Positions 6,582 through 6,770 of a stretch of DNA of 6,770 nucleotides are shown here, in pieces. The notes under the pieces are model-generated. The model had not been told where the DNA came from, searched no databases, and saw nothing but the letters and a program-made list of their open reading frames with translations. The stretch is taken from contig CAMOKK010000075.1 of assembly GCA_946617545.1 (NCBI GenBank), forward strand, positions 1-6,770. The letters are read 5' to 3'. Within the stretch, counting starts at the first letter, position 1. Every line of letters starts with the position of its first letter. A program made the translations under genes and the position numbers. Source of the stretch: an uncultured Bacteroidales bacterium (GTDB taxonomy: Bacteria; Bacteroidota; Bacteroidia; Bacteroidales; UBA932).

Positions 6582-6770
6582 TTGAAGCGCGGTTTCACCC
6601 AGTTGTCCAGGGAGGAGGTGAAGCGGAGCCCGGGAAGGGAACGGTCGGAGGGATAGGCCCGTTCATAGCTGGCCACCGGAGAGAAGTCGCTGCTTCTCAG
6701 GGCCCAGAAGTGCTCGCCCTTGTCGTCGGAGGTTTTCACCGTATAGTAGAAGAGGTCCCCTACCACCAGC
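6578..6770 (-). CDS. C-terminal end of an unrecognised protein (5' part outside window)
   Basis: The frame is open to the window edge, giving 63 complete codons before the TGA at 6580-6578. The GTG at 6766 is in frame but is more likely an internal Val, since the frame remains open upstream. The visible tail contains GDLFYYTVKT, GEHFWALRSS, VASYERAYPSD and a basic end WVKPRFK. The short hydrophobic/aromatic strands with polar turns could be one blade of a beta-propeller or part of a beta-sandwich, but I do not recognise the family. No terminal aromatic barrel signature is present. Its stop overlaps the receptor start as ATGA (6578-6581), so it belongs to the same operon and is probably another envelope component of the system. 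Confidence 0.75.
   Translation of the reverse strand, partial: LVVGDLFYYTVKTSDDKGEHFWALRSSDFSPVASYERAYPSDRSLPGLRFTSSLDNWVKPRFK

Noticed and set aside
4215..6656. An 813-codon open frame on the plus strand opposite the TonB receptor
   Set aside because: Its product has no signal, domain or plausible composition (Gly/His/Val-rich shadow), while the minus strand encodes a clear receptor. Long antisense frames arise here because the real genes rarely use codons whose reverse complements are stops.

Overview
The base composition, lipoprotein and outer-membrane gene content, lack of Shine-Dalgarno sequences before the starts, and a TAnnTTTG-type -7 box all point to a GC-rich member of the Bacteroidota. 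Most likely it is a Bacteroidales species; an Alistipes- or Rikenellaceae-like organism would fit the GC content, but that is inference. Every convincing gene lies on the minus strand, so the window reads from high to low coordinates.

Right to centre (6770 to 731) is a compact cell-envelope operon of five genes. It starts with the C-terminal end of an unrecognised protein (6770..6578), followed by a TonB-dependent outer-membrane receptor (6581..4053), a small lipoprotein (4056..3673), a DUF6850-type outer-membrane beta-barrel (3676..2195) and a BACON-DUF4876-type lipoprotein (2182..731). The first three junctions are all ATGA stop/start overlaps and the fourth gap is only 12 bases, so the genes are very probably co-transcribed and translationally coupled. 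The receptor lacks the N-terminal carboxypeptidase-regulatory-like extension of SusC proteins, and no SusD gene is present. This looks like a non-Sus TonB system: a receptor, a second barrel and two lipoproteins, with unknown substrate.

Left end (693 to 1, continuing outside) is a gene of lower GC. Its protein is recognisably homologous to thiamine-monophosphate kinase (ThiL, AIR-synthase-like fold), but all the aspartate-rich metal/ATP motifs expected of ThiL are replaced. It looks like a ThiL-derived pseudoenzyme. It has its own putative promoter in the 37-base gap before it, where a perfect 9-bp inverted repeat overlaps the -7 box in an operator-like arrangement.

The main points of interest are the catalytically stripped ThiL paralogue with its palindromic promoter, and the coupled receptor/barrel/lipoprotein set, in which DUF4876-type material appears to be split between two lipoproteins. 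No RNA genes, CRISPR arrays, insertion sequences, riboswitches or terminators could be supported, and no gene-free stretch exceeds 40 bases.
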